64,000 nucleotides of DNA, taken from the NCBI RefSeq assembly GCF_001951155.1, contig NZ_CP016359.1, positions 3,744,001 through 3,808,000 of the forward strand, in the 5' to 3' direction. Positions 52,960 through 62,408 of this stretch are shown here, piece after piece. The translations under genes were made by a program, and so were the position numbers. This DNA is from Christiangramia flava JLT2011. GTDB taxonomy: Bacteria > Bacteroidota > Bacteroidia > Flavobacteriales > Flavobacteriaceae. How positions within the stretch are numbered: position 1 is the stretch's first letter; each line of letters begins with the position of its first letter. The notes beneath the pieces are model-generated. The model saw only the letters and a program-made list of their open reading frames with translations. It searched no databases and was not told the origin of the DNA.

Positions 52960-54225
52960 TTAAGATTCCAATAACATCACCGTTCCCAGTCCACCATCTG
53001 CACAGACACTGACGACTGCTTTCTTGCCGGGTCCCATTAATGTCAATTCCTTAATAGCCTGATTTATAATCCTTGCACCAGTCGCGCCGAAAGGATGGCC
53101 AATTGCAATACTCCCACCATTTGGATTGAGATGGTCCCAAGGGAACGCTCCAAAATCGAATGAAACCCCCACCTTCTTTAGGTGGTTTTTATCCTTAAGC
53201 AATTTAATGTTAGCCACCACCTGGGCCCCAAAGGCTTCGTGAATTTCCCATAGGTCGATATCATCATAACGAAGTTTATGTCTTTCTAACAATCTGGGAA
53301 TGGCAAAAGTAGTAGCCATCAAGAGTCCTTCTTTTTCAATATTTACCGCGGCAATTTCCCAGTCTATTAATTGAGCAGCATAGGAGTTGGCAGAAAATTT
53401 ATCTTTTACCTTAGAACCACATACCCATAAGCCTGCGGCACCATCCGTCAACAAGGAAGAATTACCCGCAGTTATAGACCCTTTCCCTGATTCCTTATCA
53501 AATACGGGATTTAGTTTGGTTAACTGTTCTAAACTGGTATTTTCTCTGGGAATTTTATCCTCTTCAATACCATTGAGGGGTAAAACCAAGTCATTAAAAA
53601 AACCTTTATTCCTTCCTTTTATATAATTTTGATGGCTTTTTAGGGCTATTTCGTCTTGTCGCTCTCTATCGATTTGAAGGCGTTTTGTAGTAATTTCGGA
53701 ATGTTCACCCATACTCAAACCAGTTGTCCTGTTGGTAACACTAGGAATAAACAATTTAATATCCCCAAAACTCAAATCTTTTAATTTTGAAAATTTATCT
53801 GCAAGGGTCCTGCTTTGGAAGAACCTCCGCAGCCAATCGGAAAAATTCTGGTTCAGTCCTAATTGGACCCGGCTCATACTTTCTACCCCTCCCACCAAGG
53901 CAACTTCCTCTTCGGTTATCAATCCGGCGGCTTCTATGGCTGCCATCATACTGGTACTACAGGCCATAATCGTGGTAAATGCCGGAATACTTTGATCTAA
54001 ACCAGCATCCATAAGAATCTCGCGGGCAAGATTGCTATAACCAAGATTCGGTGCTACCGAACCCCACACAAAAAAATCAGGAGATATAAGATCTCTCTTG
54101 ACCATTTCCTGGACCAAAGGAATTGACAACTGAAGGGCGTCTTTATCTTTGAACTCTTTATCGACCTTAGCGAAAGGTGTTCTCAAACCGGCGATCAACC
54201 ATATAGTATCATTTGTTTTTTTCAT
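52960..54225 (-). CDS. Thiolase (acetyl-CoA C-acyltransferase)
   Basis: The 421-residue protein has the thiolase motifs: nucleophile ACSTSMMAAIEAA (about residue 88), WEIHEAFGAQV, NPNGGSIAIGHPFGATGAR, and the second catalytic cysteine in VCADGGLGTVML. It is a degradative-type thiolase of FadI/FadA length, cytoplasmic, cleaving 3-ketoacyl-CoA with CoA. No beta-oxidation partner is nearby. It stands alone between two divergent metal operons, so it is either a passenger or the end of an older chromosomal context. Confidence 0.9.
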   Translation of the reverse strand: MKKTNDTIWLIAGLRTPFAKVDKEFKDKDALQLSIPLVQEMVKRDLISPDFFVWGSVAPNLGYSNLAREILMDAGLDQSIPAFTTIMACSTSMMAAIEAAGLITEEEVALVGGVESMSRVQLGLNQNFSDWLRRFFQSRTLADKFSKLKDLSFGDIKLFIPSVTNRTTGLSMGEHSEITTKRLQIDRERQDEIALKSHQNYIKGRNKGFFNDLVLPLNGIEEDKIPRENTSLEQLTKLNPVFDKESGKGSITAGNSSLLTDGAAGLWVCGSKVKDKFSANSYAAQLIDWEIAAVNIEKEGLLMATTFAIPRLLERHKLRYDDIDLWEIHEAFGAQVVANIKLLKDKNHLKKVGVSFDFGAFPWDHLNPNGGSIAIGHPFGATGARIINQAIKELTLMGPGKKAVVSVCADGGLGTVMLLES

Positions 54226-54318
54226 ACAAGCCAGATTAAATATTGTATGTATATTACATCCTTTTCTGAAATTTGAAAATGTTTTTTGAAAGGTTTAACA
54301 ACCCTGTTCGTCTGAATT

Positions 54319-54349
54319 TTTGTTTATATACCTACTTTAAGTATATTTG
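54319..54349 (+). promoter_or_regulatory. Consensus Bacteroidota promoter of the copper operon
   Basis: TTTG (54319-54322), a 19-bp spacer and TATATTTG (54342-54349) match TTTG-N19-TAnnTTTG exactly. The ATG at 54359 is only 10 bp beyond, so the transcript should be leaderless or nearly so. Confidence 0.75.
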
Positions 54350-54358
54350 CATTTCATA

Positions 54359-54775
54359 ATGAAAAAATTTTTTCAAAAAATATTATCCATTAGTCTGGCA
54401 TTAATTGTATTTCTTTCCACAATGTCTTTTACTGTGGTAAGCAATTACTGTGCGGATGTTTTGGTGGATTATTCGTTTTTTGATAATGCATCCTGGTGTA
54501 ATGAGATGCCGGATGATTCCTTCTCTAAGGTTTGTGAGATTTCAGAAGTGCCATGTTGCAGCAGTGATCAATTTGTTGTTGAAGGTATGGATGATCTACA
54601 AATGAATTCTGTTGAATCTTTGACTTTTGATCAACAACTTTTTGTTGCAACTTTTACTTATTCTTTTGTAAACCTATTTGAAGTTGGGGATAAGGAGACT
54701 ATTCCTTTTGCTAATTATACTCCACCACTGCTGGTCAAGGATATTCTTTTACTTGATCAGACTTTCCTAATTTGA
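54359..54775 (+). CDS. HYC_CC_PP-type small exported protein
   Basis: The ATG at 54359 (MKKFFQKILSISLAL) is preferred to a TTG at 54347, which lies inside the -7 element. The 138-residue paralogue of the 31084 product has a signal peptide, NYCADVLVDYSFF, a single WCNEM cysteine, VPCCSSD and NYTPPLLVKD. The HYC histidine is replaced by asparagine. It is the first gene before the CusA-type pump. Periplasmic copper handling is inferred. Confidence 0.8.
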   Translation: MKKFFQKILSISLALIVFLSTMSFTVVSNYCADVLVDYSFFDNASWCNEMPDDSFSKVCEISEVPCCSSDQFVVEGMDDLQMNSVESLTFDQQLFVATFTYSFVNLFEVGDKETIPFANYTPPLLVKDILLLDQTFLI

Positions 54776-54797
54776 TTATTAAGTAATACTACATCAT

Positions 54798-54835
54798 GCC
54801 CTTCAGAATTTTCTGCATTGGGCTAATCTTTTTTT
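54798..54835 (+). terminator. Intrinsic terminator or attenuator before cusA
   Basis: GCCC...GGGC encloses a second stem (CAGAA/TTCTG), and a run of seven T follows at 54829-54835. It would separate the small gene from the pump gene or lower its expression. Confidence 0.65.
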
Positions 54836-54883
54836 GCTTATAATTTTAAGCGCGATTACCGTAATTACTTAACAATCAATAAT

Positions 54884-57800
54884 ATGCTCAATAAAAGTAT
54901 TAAGTTTTTAATTGAGAATAAGCTTGTTGCTGTTTTGCTGCTAGCCTTATTCGTAGGTTGGGGAATTGTAAATTCTCCTTTTAATTGGGACACCGGAGTA
55001 TTGCCCAGTGATTCTGTAGCTGTCGATGCTATTCCAGATATTGGTGAAAATCAACAAATTGTTTATACAAAATGGGATGGGAGATCACCCCAGGATATTG
55101 AAGATCAAATAACTTACCCTCTAACTACCTCCCTACTGGGAATACCGGGCGTGAAAACCATTCGAAGTTCTTCCATGTTTGGCTTTTCAGCTATTTATAT
55201 CATTTTTGAGGAAGATATAGAATTCTATTGGAGTCGTAGTCGAATTCTGGAAAAGCTAAATTCCCTACCCAGTGGTTTATTGCCAGATGGCGTCAATCCT
55301 TCTCTAGGACCTGATGCTACCGGGTTAGGTCAAATATTCTGGTATACTCTGGAAGGTCGTGACCAGGATGGTAACGTAACCGGAGGTTGGGATTTAAATG
55401 AACTAAGAAATATACAGGATTTCTATGTTAAATATGCTCTTTCCGGTGCCAGCGGCGTATCAGAAGTTTCTTCAGTTGGGGGATTTGTACAGGAATACCA
55501 GATAGATGTAGATCCTGAACTAATGCGTCAATACAATATCAGCCTGGAGCAGGTTGTAAAAGCCACCAGACAGAGTAACGAAGATATTGGTGCCCAGACA
55601 CTGGAAATAAATAAGGCTGAATATTTGGTTCGGGGATTGGGCTATATAAAATCCATTCAGGACATAGAGAATACTGTTATAACGTCTGAAGATTATGTCT
55701 CTGTTAGAATAAAGGACATCGCTAAGGTAAATTTAGGTCCTAAGACGCGTCGTGGGATTCTGGATAAAGAAGGAGCAGAAGTTGTCGGGGGGGTTGTTGT
55801 AGCCCGGTATGGAGCAAATCCCTTAGAGGTGATCAATAATGTTAAAGACCAAATTAATGAAATTAGCTCCGGATTGCCGACGAAGGAATTAGCTGACGGA
55901 AGGACATCCCAGGTGACTATAGTTCCTTTTTATGATCGCACTGAGCTAATTCAGGAGACCATTGGAACCTTAAATGAAGCTCTTACCATGGAGATCCTTA
56001 TCACAGTGTTGGTGATCATTATCATGGTCTTTAATCTTCGTGCTTCTATACTAATATCGGGGCTTTTACCGGTAGCTGTGTTAATGGTTTTTATCTCAAT
56101 GAAGCTTTTTGGCGTTCCGGCCAACATCGTCGCTTTATCGGGGATTGCAATTGCCATTGGCACTATGGTGGATGTCGGGGTTATTTTGTCGGAGAATATC
56201 ATTCGGCATCTTGAGGAAGACAGGGAGAAACTGTCAATAAATGAAATTGTTTACAATGCCACCGCTGAAGTTTCAGGTGCTATACTCACAGCTGTTTTAA
56301 CTACTATTATTAGTTTCATACCTGTTTTTACAATGATTGGTGCCGAAGGAAAATTATTTAGACCTCTGGCTTTTACCAAAACCATGGCGTTAACGGCTTC
56401 ACTTGTGGTTGCATTATTTTTAATTCCCCCTTTCGCCGCAGTATTTTTTAAAAAGAGGAATGTTAAGAATATGGCAGGCTTAACCGTAAATAGCGTAATA
56501 ATAGCCTTGGGAATAATAGCGCTTTTCTTTGGATATATATTAGGAATAGTACTTATTGCGTTTGGTGTTACAGGCGTTCTACTATTAAAAAAGAAAATAT
56601 CACCGAAACGTTCTAATCTGATAAATATAGTAATTTCTGCAACCGCTATTGTTTATTTACTGGCGGCATATTGGCGACCATTAGGTGTAGAAAAAAGTAT
56701 CTTTTGGAATCTCATTTTCGTAAGTGTTATTGCATTTGGATTACTGGGTACTTTCGCCCTCTTTAGAAGATTTTATACCCGTATTTTACGATGGGCACTG
56801 CGTAATAAAATTTTATTTCTTTCGGTACCAACGGTCATAGTTATTCTCGGAGTATTGATCATGCAGAATACAGGTAAGGAATTCATGCCTTCCCTCAATG
56901 AAGGATCTTTTCTGTTAATGCCCACATCAATGCCCCACGCCGGAGTGGAAGAAAACAAACGTATTCTGCAACAACTGGATATGGCTGTAGCCAACATCCC
57001 CGAGGTGAAAACAGCAGTTGGTAAGGCAGGAAGGACTGAATCTGCGCTGGATCCTGCACCACTTTCCATGTATGAAAATATTATTCAATACAAATCTGAA
57101 TTTATGCTGAATACGGAAAGGGAGCGCCAACGTTACAGGGTGGATGAAAATGGTGCTTTTATTTTAAAAAATAATCAGTTTGCAATTAATCCTAACTCTG
57201 AAGCCGAAATTGAAAATGAAAAATATTCTGAGGAGGACCTGGTTGATCCTTATAGTCTTTCTGCCGATGATTTAATTGAAGATGAAGATGGCGAATATTA
57301 CAGAAACTGGAGACCGGAAATAGAATCTCCCGATGATATTTGGAATGAAATAGTCCGGGTTACAAAAATACCAGGAATTACTTCGGCCCCTAAACTACAA
57401 CCCATTGAAACTAGGCTTGTGATGTTACAAACAGGAATGAGGGCGCCAATGGGAATTAAGGTGAAAGGACAGGATTTAAGGGAGATTGAAGCATTCGGCC
57501 TCAAACTGGAGGAAATAATTAAAGAGGCTGATGGAGTCAAGGATGAAGCTGTATTTGCCGACCGGATTGTAGGGAAACCATATCTTCTTATTGATATAAA
57601 ACGGGAGCGTTTAGATCGATACGGTATTTCCATAGAAGATGTTCAGCGAACTTTAAAAGTTGCCATTGGAGGAATGCAGATCACTGAAACTGTTGAGGGT
57701 CGGGAACGATATGGAGTAAGAGTAAGATATCCTCGTGAACTCAGAGAAGATCCAGAGGATCTGGAAAATATTTATGTACCTGTGGAAGGGGGAAATCCGG

Positions 57801-58624
57801 TTCCGCTTAACGAAGTGGTTGATATTCGATACGAACAGGGGCCACAAATAATTAAAAGTGAGGATACTTTTTTAATTGGTTACGTTTTATTTGATAAACT
57901 GGACGGTTTTGCCGAGGTAGATGTGGTAGAAAACGCCCAGGAAGTCATACAGGAAAAAATCGATTCGGGAGAACTTCAAGTTCCTAAAGGTATAACCTAT
58001 CGTTTTACGGGTACTTATGAAAATCAGTTACGTGCTGAAAAGACACTTTCTATTGTAGTGCCTTTAGCTTTGATTATCATTTTTTTGATCCTGTATTTTC
58101 AGTTTAAATCTGTTTCCACCTCATTAATGGTTTTTACGGGTATTGCGGTGGCATTTGCCGGTGGTTTTCTAATGATCTGGTTCTATGGGCAGGATTGGTT
58201 CCTAAATTTCAGTTTATTTGGAGAAAATCTTCGAGATTTATTTCAGATCCATACCATTAATTTAAGTGTGGCGGTCTGGGTAGGGTTTATAGCTTTATTT
58301 GGTATCGCCACAGATGACGGGGTTGTTATGGCTACCTATTTAACTCAAACTTTTGATCGGAATGAACCTGAGAACAAAGAAGAAATTAGGGACTCTATAG
58401 TCGAAGCCGGGGAAAAAAGGATACGTCCCTGTTTAATGACCACGGCTACTACAATTTTAGCCTTACTGCCTATCCTTACCTCGACAGGTCGCGGTAGCGA
58501 TATTATGATCCCAATGGCCATACCTAGTTTTGGAGGGATGGTTATCGCTCTAATGACGCTCTTTGTGGTGCCGGTATTGTTCAGTTGGAAAAAAGAATTT
58601 GCACTTAAAAGAAGAAACAAATGA
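54884..58624 (+). CDS. cusA: Copper/silver-type RND efflux pump (CusA family)
   Basis: The 1246-residue pump has 12 helices, with two large periplasmic regions (about 40-370 and 640-1010). The helix 4 motif is AIAIGTMVDVGVILSENIIRHLEE, and FIALFGIATDDGVVMATYL follows in the second half. It is longer than CusA (about 1045) because of an additional transmembrane or hydrophobic region (about 530-600) and an acidic insert (about 760-810, NSEAEIENEKYSEEDL). It exports metal from periplasm or cytoplasm through a CusBC conduit. The stop overlaps the next start (ATGA). Cu(I)/Ag(I) specificity is inferred from the DUF3347-containing partner. Confidence 0.92.
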   Translation: MLNKSIKFLIENKLVAVLLLALFVGWGIVNSPFNWDTGVLPSDSVAVDAIPDIGENQQIVYTKWDGRSPQDIEDQITYPLTTSLLGIPGVKTIRSSSMFGFSAIYIIFEEDIEFYWSRSRILEKLNSLPSGLLPDGVNPSLGPDATGLGQIFWYTLEGRDQDGNVTGGWDLNELRNIQDFYVKYALSGASGVSEVSSVGGFVQEYQIDVDPELMRQYNISLEQVVKATRQSNEDIGAQTLEINKAEYLVRGLGYIKSIQDIENTVITSEDYVSVRIKDIAKVNLGPKTRRGILDKEGAEVVGGVVVARYGANPLEVINNVKDQINEISSGLPTKELADGRTSQVTIVPFYDRTELIQETIGTLNEALTMEILITVLVIIIMVFNLRASILISGLLPVAVLMVFISMKLFGVPANIVALSGIAIAIGTMVDVGVILSENIIRHLEEDREKLSINEIVYNATAEVSGAILTAVLTTIISFIPVFTMIGAEGKLFRPLAFTKTMALTASLVVALFLIPPFAAVFFKKRNVKNMAGLTVNSVIIALGIIALFFGYILGIVLIAFGVTGVLLLKKKISPKRSNLINIVISATAIVYLLAAYWRPLGVEKSIFWNLIFVSVIAFGLLGTFALFRRFYTRILRWALRNKILFLSVPTVIVILGVLIMQNTGKEFMPSLNEGSFLLMPTSMPHAGVEENKRILQQLDMAVANIPEVKTAVGKAGRTESALDPAPLSMYENIIQYKSEFMLNTERERQRYRVDENGAFILKNNQFAINPNSEAEIENEKYSEEDLVDPYSLSADDLIEDEDGEYYRNWRPEIESPDDIWNEIVRVTKIPGITSAPKLQPIETRLVMLQTGMRAPMGIKVKGQDLREIEAFGLKLEEIIKEADGVKDEAVFADRIVGKPYLLIDIKRERLDRYGISIEDVQRTLKVAIGGMQITETVEGRERYGVRVRYPRELREDPEDLENIYVPVEGGNPVPLNEVVDIRYEQGPQIIKSEDTFLIGYVLFDKLDGFAEVDVVENAQEVIQEKIDSGELQVPKGITYRFTGTYENQLRAEKTLSIVVPLALIIIFLILYFQFKSVSTSLMVFTGIAVAFAGGFLMIWFYGQDWFLNFSLFGENLRDLFQIHTINLSVAVWVGFIALFGIATDDGVVMATYLTQTFDRNEPENKEEIRDSIVEAGEKRIRPCLMTTATTILALLPILTSTGRGSDIMIPMAIPSFGGMVIALMTLFVVPVLFSWKKEFALKRRNK

Positions 58625-59841
58625 GAAATATAATTTTAATAATCGCCCTACTATTCGTGGTCCAGACGCAGGCTCAGGATTTACAGTCCTACATTCAGGT
58701 AGCAGTAAAAAACAATCCGGAGATAGAGGCTTTTGAACTTCGTTATAATATTGCCGAAGAAAAGGTGAACGAGGTCAATACTTTGCCCAATACTGAGGTT
58801 AGCGCGGGATATTTTGTTAGTGAACCTGAAACCCGAACGGGTGCCCAGACAGCCAGGTTCTCGGTTAAGCAGATGATCCCCTGGTTTGGGACCATTACGG
58901 CAAGGGAAAACTATGCTGCCTCTTTGGCTGAAGCCGAATATGTAGACATTACCATTGCCAAAAGGAAATTGGCACTCTCCGTGTCCCAGTCCTATTATCG
59001 TTTGTACTCCATCAGGGCAAGGCAACGGGTACTGGAAGAAAACATAGAACTTTTGGACACTTATGAGAGGTTGGCCCTGACCTCCTTGGAAGTTGGTAAT
59101 GCTTCTGCGGTTGATGTACTACGTCTGCAAATACGGCAAAATGAACTGGTTGAGCGCAAGGAGGTCTTAGGGCAGGATTTTTTGGCCGAGCAAAGTATCT
59201 TCAATAACCTTTTAAACCGTGACGAAAGTATGGAAGTCGAGGTATATGATTCGTTGGGCCTTCCTTCAGTAGATCCTATAATTTCTTTAGAGGATCTAAA
59301 CGTCCACCCTGAATTGTTAAAGTATGATGAACTATACGAATCTGTGGAACAGGCTGAGTTTCTGAACCAAAAAGAATCCCTGCCCGACCTTGGTTTTGGT
59401 GTGGACTATGTTGCGGTAACCGAACGTCCAAATATGGATTTCAACGATAATGGCAAAGATATTTTGATGCCTATGGTATCCCTATCCATACCCATATTCA
59501 ATAACAGGTATAAGTCCATTACAAAGATAAATGAACTGAGGCAACAGGAAATTACGGCCCAAAAGGATGATCGCAGGAACGAGCTGGAAACATTGCTGGA
59601 AACCGCTATAAGTGACAGGGAGTCCGCAAGGATAGCTTACAGGATACAGTTGGACAATTTAAAACAGGCGAACGATGCAGAGGAGATTTTGATCAAAAGC
59701 TATGAAAGTGCCACTATTGATTTCAACGATGTGCTGGATGTTCAGGAATTACAATTAAAATTCCAGATCAATGGAATCGAATCGGTCAGGAACTATTATG
59801 TACAAATGGCCTTGATCAATTATCTAAGTAACAATAACTAA
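58621..59841 (+). CDS. cusC: TolC-family outer-membrane efflux protein (CusC-like)
   Basis: The 406-residue protein has a signal peptide ending near TQAQ and two TolC repeats with long coiled coils. Conserved pieces are NPEIEAFELRYNIAEEKVNEV, SVSQSYYRLYS, LLDTYERLALTSLEVGNAS and IDFNDVLDVQELQLKF. It trimerises into the outer-membrane exit duct of the pump. It overlaps cusA by 4 bp and precedes the adaptor gene by 28 bp. Confidence 0.9.
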   Translation: MRNIILIIALLFVVQTQAQDLQSYIQVAVKNNPEIEAFELRYNIAEEKVNEVNTLPNTEVSAGYFVSEPETRTGAQTARFSVKQMIPWFGTITARENYAASLAEAEYVDITIAKRKLALSVSQSYYRLYSIRARQRVLEENIELLDTYERLALTSLEVGNASAVDVLRLQIRQNELVERKEVLGQDFLAEQSIFNNLLNRDESMEVEVYDSLGLPSVDPIISLEDLNVHPELLKYDELYESVEQAEFLNQKESLPDLGFGVDYVAVTERPNMDFNDNGKDILMPMVSLSIPIFNNRYKSITKINELRQQEITAQKDDRRNELETLLETAISDRESARIAYRIQLDNLKQANDAEEILIKSYESATIDFNDVLDVQELQLKFQINGIESVRNYYVQMALINYLSNNN

Positions 59842-59869
59842 TCTGAAAGGATAAAAAATATAAAACAAA

Positions 59870-61729
59870 ATGAAAAAATATAGTATATATATCGGAATAA
59901 TGATCGGTGGATTGGTGCTGGGGTATTTCCTTTTCGGCGGAGGTTCATCAGAGAAAACAGTGAACAGTGACGAAACGGCCGAAGTTTCGGGCGAACACGA
60001 TCACGGAAGTGAAAATGGGGAAACTCAAATGTGGACCTGCTCCATGCACCCACAAATAATGTTGCCCGAACCTGGGGACTGCCCTATTTGCGGAATGGAT
60101 TTAATTCCTGCTGAAGAAGGCTCGGGTGGATTGACAACTGATCAGTTTAAAATGACGAAAAACGCTATGGCCCTTGCCAATGTTCAAACAACCACTATTG
60201 GAGGGGGAACGATAGAAAATAATACCCTTGTCCTTTCAGGTAAGATAGCGGAAAATGAAGAATTAAACGCTGTACAGGTTTCTCATTTTGGCGGGAGAAT
60301 AGAAAAGCTTTATATAAATTTCACCGGAGAACAGGTGAACCGCGGAGAATTACTGGCGACTATTTATTCTCCGGAGCTGGTTTCCGCACAACAAGAATTA
60401 CTAACAGCTGCGTCTTTAAAGGAGTCCCAGCCAGCACTGTACAAGGCTGTAAGAAATAAATTAAAGTACTGGAAACTTTCTGAAGCACAAATAAATAGCA
60501 TAGAGAACTCAGGTAAGATTAAGGAAAACTTTCCCGTTTATGCAACAGTATCAGGCACCGTAACCATGAAAATGGCTGAGGAGGGCGATTACGTCAAACA
60601 GGGACAGCCTATCTATGAGATAGCCAATCTAAGTTCGGTGTGGGCAATGTTCGATGCATATGAAAACCAGATCGCCGACCTTGAAGAAGGACAGGAGATT
60701 TCAATCACTACAAATGCTTACCCTGGTAAGGAATTTAATGCTAAAATAACCTTTATCGATCCCGTATTGAATACTGCATCAAGAACGGTATTGATTCGTG
60801 CAGTGTTACCGAACAAAAAAGGCCTGTTTAAGCCTGGGATGTTTGTTCAAGGAAAGGTAATGGGAGTAAGCGACGATGGAAACGAAACCATAACGGTACC
60901 AAAAAGTGCGGTACTTTGGACCGGGGAACGCTCTGTTGTCTATATCAGGGTTCAGGGTGAGGAACCTGTATTTGAATTACGGGAAGTGCAGCTGGGCAGG
61001 TCCCGAGGCGATCAATATGAAATATTGGGAGGTTTACAATACGGAGATGAAATAGTAACCCAGGGAACTTTTACAGTGGATGCTGCCGCTCAACTGAAAG
61101 GTAAAAAATCCATGATGAGCCCTGAAGGTGGTACGCCCGGGGGATCAATGCCCGGGATGAATATGGGCGGTAATGCCAAAGGCCAATTGGATGACAAAGA
61201 AATGATCAAGAAGGGTCAGGTAAGCACGGAGAAGTTCCTAGAAGGTAAGGCTTATGATTTTCGTAATGAAACACCCAAAGCCTTTAGGCAGCAATTAGAT
61301 GATGTTATTGAAGCCTATCTTGCCTTAAAGGAAGGTTTGGTTCTGGCAGATGCTAATGCAACCAAAAAGTACAGTTCAGAACTGATGGAATCCCTGAACA
61401 AGTTGGACGGAAATCTACTTAAAGGAGATGCCAAAACATTTTGGGATGAAAAAAAGGATTTCCTCATGCAACATGCGAAACTTTGCCAGGAGGCCCCTTC
61501 CATAGATGGAAAACGGGAAAATTTCATCTACCTGTCACAGCCTTTAATTAAAATAGTTGAATCCTTTGGACCTGGCGATGAGACCCTGTATGTGGATTAT
61601 TGCCCAATGGCCAATAATAATAAGGGTGCCTTCTGGTTAAGTCAATCCGAGGAAATAAGAAACCCTTTTATGAAAGAGGCAATGCGATCCTGTGGAGAAG
61701 TGAAACAGGTAATAGATTCAAATAATTAA
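59870..61729 (+). CDS. cusB: CusB-like adaptor with N-terminal metal-binding motif and C-terminal DUF3347
   Basis: The 619-residue protein has a membrane anchor (about 5-24) and a His-containing linker. A heavy-metal-binding motif follows at about 54-80 (WTCSMHPQIM, CPICGMDLIP). The adaptor core (about 95-410) has ATVSGTVTMKMAEEGDYVKQG as its lipoyl half and a barrel ending FTVDAAAQLKG. A Gly/Met-rich linker (GGSMPGMNMGG) leads to a DUF3347 domain (about 445-619) ending YCPMANNNKGAFWLS and NPFMKEAMRSCG. The three potential copper sites in series suggest capture and hand-over of copper to the pump. Confidence 0.92.
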   Translation: MKKYSIYIGIMIGGLVLGYFLFGGGSSEKTVNSDETAEVSGEHDHGSENGETQMWTCSMHPQIMLPEPGDCPICGMDLIPAEEGSGGLTTDQFKMTKNAMALANVQTTTIGGGTIENNTLVLSGKIAENEELNAVQVSHFGGRIEKLYINFTGEQVNRGELLATIYSPELVSAQQELLTAASLKESQPALYKAVRNKLKYWKLSEAQINSIENSGKIKENFPVYATVSGTVTMKMAEEGDYVKQGQPIYEIANLSSVWAMFDAYENQIADLEEGQEISITTNAYPGKEFNAKITFIDPVLNTASRTVLIRAVLPNKKGLFKPGMFVQGKVMGVSDDGNETITVPKSAVLWTGERSVVYIRVQGEEPVFELREVQLGRSRGDQYEILGGLQYGDEIVTQGTFTVDAAAQLKGKKSMMSPEGGTPGGSMPGMNMGGNAKGQLDDKEMIKKGQVSTEKFLEGKAYDFRNETPKAFRQQLDDVIEAYLALKEGLVLADANATKKYSSELMESLNKLDGNLLKGDAKTFWDEKKDFLMQHAKLCQEAPSIDGKRENFIYLSQPLIKIVESFGPGDETLYVDYCPMANNNKGAFWLSQSEEIRNPFMKEAMRSCGEVKQVIDSNN

Positions 61730-61754
61730 ACTCCTTACTAACACTCAAAAAATC

Positions 61755-62327
61755 ATGGAAAAAGAATTCTATATAAAAAAGATGGTATGTAGGAGTTGTA
61801 TAAAACTGATAAGGAAAAAACTGAATGATGAGGGTTTTAATATCGTATCACTGGAACTGGGAATTTTGGTAATTGAAACCGAAAACCCTGATGTGGTAAA
61901 ACATCAACTAAGGGAAATATTGAAAAAGAATGATTTTGATTTAATAGAAAACCCTGAGGAAAAACTGGTGGAACAAATTAAAATTTTACTTATTCAATTA
62001 GTAGGGAATGTGCCTGAAAATCCTATTGAGATAAAAATGTCTAAATATTTATCGGATAAGCTGGCTCAGGATTACGCGAGTATGAGCAAAATTTTCTCTT
62101 ATATCCAGGAAATTACCATCGAAAAATACTTTATAAAATTAAAGATCGAAAAAGTGAAAGAATTAATCCATAGCCAAAATTATAATTTTACAGAAATATC
62201 CCATATGCTTGGGTATAGCAACCTTGGCCATTTAAGTATGCAATTTAAAAATGAAACCGGTGTAAGCCTTTCGCACTATAAATCCATGGGTTTGAATTTT
62301 AGGAATTCCTTAGACAGAATTTTATAA
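61755..62327 (+). CDS. HMA-like/AraC hybrid regulator
   Basis: The 190-residue cytoplasmic protein begins with a ferredoxin-like HMA domain (about 1-70) containing KKMVCRSCIKLIRK, a CxxC metal motif. After a linker, an AraC-type double helix-turn-helix (about 90-185) follows with IEKVKELIHSQNYNFTEISHMLGYSNLGHLSMQFKNETG. It is joined to the copper-efflux operon 25 bp after cusB. A copper-sensing activator or repressor of this operon is the natural reading. It would differ from CueR/CsoR/CusR-type sensors, but direct evidence is lacking. Confidence 0.85.
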   Translation: MEKEFYIKKMVCRSCIKLIRKKLNDEGFNIVSLELGILVIETENPDVVKHQLREILKKNDFDLIENPEEKLVEQIKILLIQLVGNVPENPIEIKMSKYLSDKLAQDYASMSKIFSYIQEITIEKYFIKLKIEKVKELIHSQNYNFTEISHMLGYSNLGHLSMQFKNETGVSLSHYKSMGLNFRNSLDRIL

Positions 62328-62333
62328 GAAAAA

Positions 62334-62347
62334 TCCAAAATTTTGGA
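62334..62347. promoter_or_regulatory. Perfect 14-bp palindrome
   Basis: TCCAAAATTTTGGA lies 7 bp after the regulator stop and about 60 bp before the DUF3347 gene. It could be an operator for that gene or a weak terminator; no second copy was noticed. Confidence 0.35.
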
Positions 62348-62408
62348 AATTAAAAATTCTGATTATCAGTATTTTGCAGTATAATTTTTAACATTAAACA
62401 TTAACAAA

